7,182 nucleotides of DNA, taken from assembly GCA_949507465.1 (NCBI GenBank), contig CATEMS010000268.1:1-7182 (forward strand), in the 5' to 3' direction. A program made the translations under genes and the position numbers. The DNA comes from Flavobacteriaceae bacterium (GTDB lineage Bacteria; Bacteroidota; Bacteroidia; Flavobacteriales; Flavobacteriaceae). This document shows, piece after piece, positions 6,476 to 7,182 of this stretch (positions are counted from its first letter, which is position 1; the number at the start of each line of letters is the position of its first letter). The notes beneath the pieces were generated by a model. The model did no database searches, had not been told where the DNA came from, and saw nothing but the letters and a program-made list of their open reading frames with translations.

Positions 6476-7182
6476 ATGGCATCATCTATATTAAATAAAA
6501 AATCTCTCACCTTTTTAGAAAAATACTTAAATAATGCTGCTCCAACAGGATACGAATGGGATGGTCAAAAAATATGGATGGATTATTTAAAGCCTTATGT
6601 TGATGAGTTTATTACCGATACCTACGGCACGGCCGTTGCAGTTATAAATCCAAAAGCAACCTATAAAGTTGTTATAGAAGGCCATGCAGATGAAATTTCA
6701 TGGTATGTAAACTATGTAAGTGATTCAGGTTTGTTATATGTGATACGTAATGGAGGTAGCGATCACCAAATAGCGCCATCTAAAATTGTTAATATTCATA
6801 CCAAAAAAGGAATTATAAAAGGTGTTTTTGGTTGGCCAGCAATACACACAAGAAACAAAGGAAAAGAAGAGACTCCAAAACTGGATAACATATTTATAGA
6901 TATTGGAGCCAAAAACAAAAAAGAAGTTGAGAAAATGGGCGTACACGTTGGTTGTGTTATAACCTATCCTGACGAATTTTTTGTTTTAAACAAGGACAAA
7001 TTTGTTTGTAGAGCTTTAGACAACAGAATGGGTGGTTTTATGATTGCAGAGGTAGCAAGACTCCTAAAAGAAAATAAAAAAACACTGCCCTTTGGCCTTT
7101 ACATTACAAATAGTGTTCAAGAAGAAATTGGACTCAGAGGTGCTCAAATGATTGCAGAGCGCATTAAACCCAATGTAGCTAT
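6476..7182 (+). CDS. M42-family metallopeptidase (N-terminal part)
   Basis: Partial: 235 codons and two bases from ATG 6476 to the right edge, no stop. M42 enzymes are cytosolic, co-catalytic two-metal aminopeptidases (glutamyl aminopeptidase, FrvX, TET and, by misnomer, endoglucanase M). Visible active-site motifs are EGHADEI with metal ligand H70, RALDNRMGG with bridging D182, and VQEEIGLRGA with the general base E216 and ligand E217. The inserted PDZ-like middle domain, including HQIAPSKIVNIHTKKG and KGVFGWPAIH, lies between H70 and D182. The remaining Asp and His ligands expected later in the family fall outside the window; about 120-130 residues should be missing. No signal peptide is present. 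An in-frame TAA lies upstream and no earlier ATG is available, so the start is firm. The substrate preference cannot be read from this part. Confidence 0.93.
   Translation, partial: MASSILNKKSLTFLEKYLNNAAPTGYEWDGQKIWMDYLKPYVDEFITDTYGTAVAVINPKATYKVVIEGHADEISWYVNYVSDSGLLYVIRNGGSDHQIAPSKIVNIHTKKGIIKGVFGWPAIHTRNKGKEETPKLDNIFIDIGAKNKKEVEKMGVHVGCVITYPDEFFVLNKDKFVCRALDNRMGGFMIAEVARLLKENKKTLPFGLYITNSVQEEIGLRGAQMIAERIKPNVA

Noticed and set aside
1..7182. Mobile element, defence system, CRISPR array, tRNA or rRNA
   Set aside because: I saw no transposase, integrase, regularly spaced repeats or structural RNA motifs. The long genes are all recognisable bacteroidete families with similar base composition.

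Overview
The window looks like a chromosomal housekeeping segment from a marine-type Flavobacteriaceae (Bacteroidota) genome. The DNA is visibly AT-rich. The proteins match families in their Bacteroidota form: a DUF4294 secreted protein, an M42 peptidase with the EGHADEISW motif, a large VCBS/ASPIC-UnbV lipoprotein, and a methyltransferase starting WFASWFDSPYYHILYKN. Several gene starts are preceded by TAnnTTTG, the Bacteroidota -7 promoter element, and Shine-Dalgarno sequences are mostly absent.

Layout, left to right. (1) 1-606, minus strand: the first 202 codons of a THUMP-domain RNA methyltransferase (RlmL-like), cut by the window edge just after its DPMCG SAM-binding motif. (2) 607-663: a short divergent promoter region with a TACAGT-N8-ACTGTA dyad. 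(3) 664-2066, plus strand: a two-gene operon, a class I SAM-dependent methyltransferase overlapping by 4 nt (ATGA) a ZIP-family metal transporter. It is followed at once by a perfect 10-bp hairpin. (4) 2067-2290: a 224-bp gap with a well-formed -7 box directly before the next gene. (5) 2291-5611, plus strand: an 1106-residue VCBS/FG-GAP protein with 14 DxDxDG-type calcium loops, seven on each side of an ASPIC/UnbV domain. (6) 5664-6359, minus strand: a DUF4294 protein with a signal peptide, convergent with the VCBS gene. (7) 6360-6475: a divergent promoter region. (8) 6476-7182, plus strand: the first 235 codons of an M42 metallopeptidase, cut by the right edge.

The genes do not form one obvious pathway. 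The left half is RNA or small-molecule methylation plus divalent metal uptake. The middle is a cell-surface lipoprotein of the kind usually found with SusC/SusD nutrient-uptake genes, here without such neighbours. The right half pairs an exported protein of unknown function with a cytosolic aminopeptidase. I see no mobile element, tRNA, rRNA, CRISPR array or defence system, and no convincing undescribed system. The most useful second looks are the orphan double-propeller surface protein, the overlapping methyltransferase-ZIP pair, the dyad in the divergent promoter, and the altered metal site of the ZIP protein.
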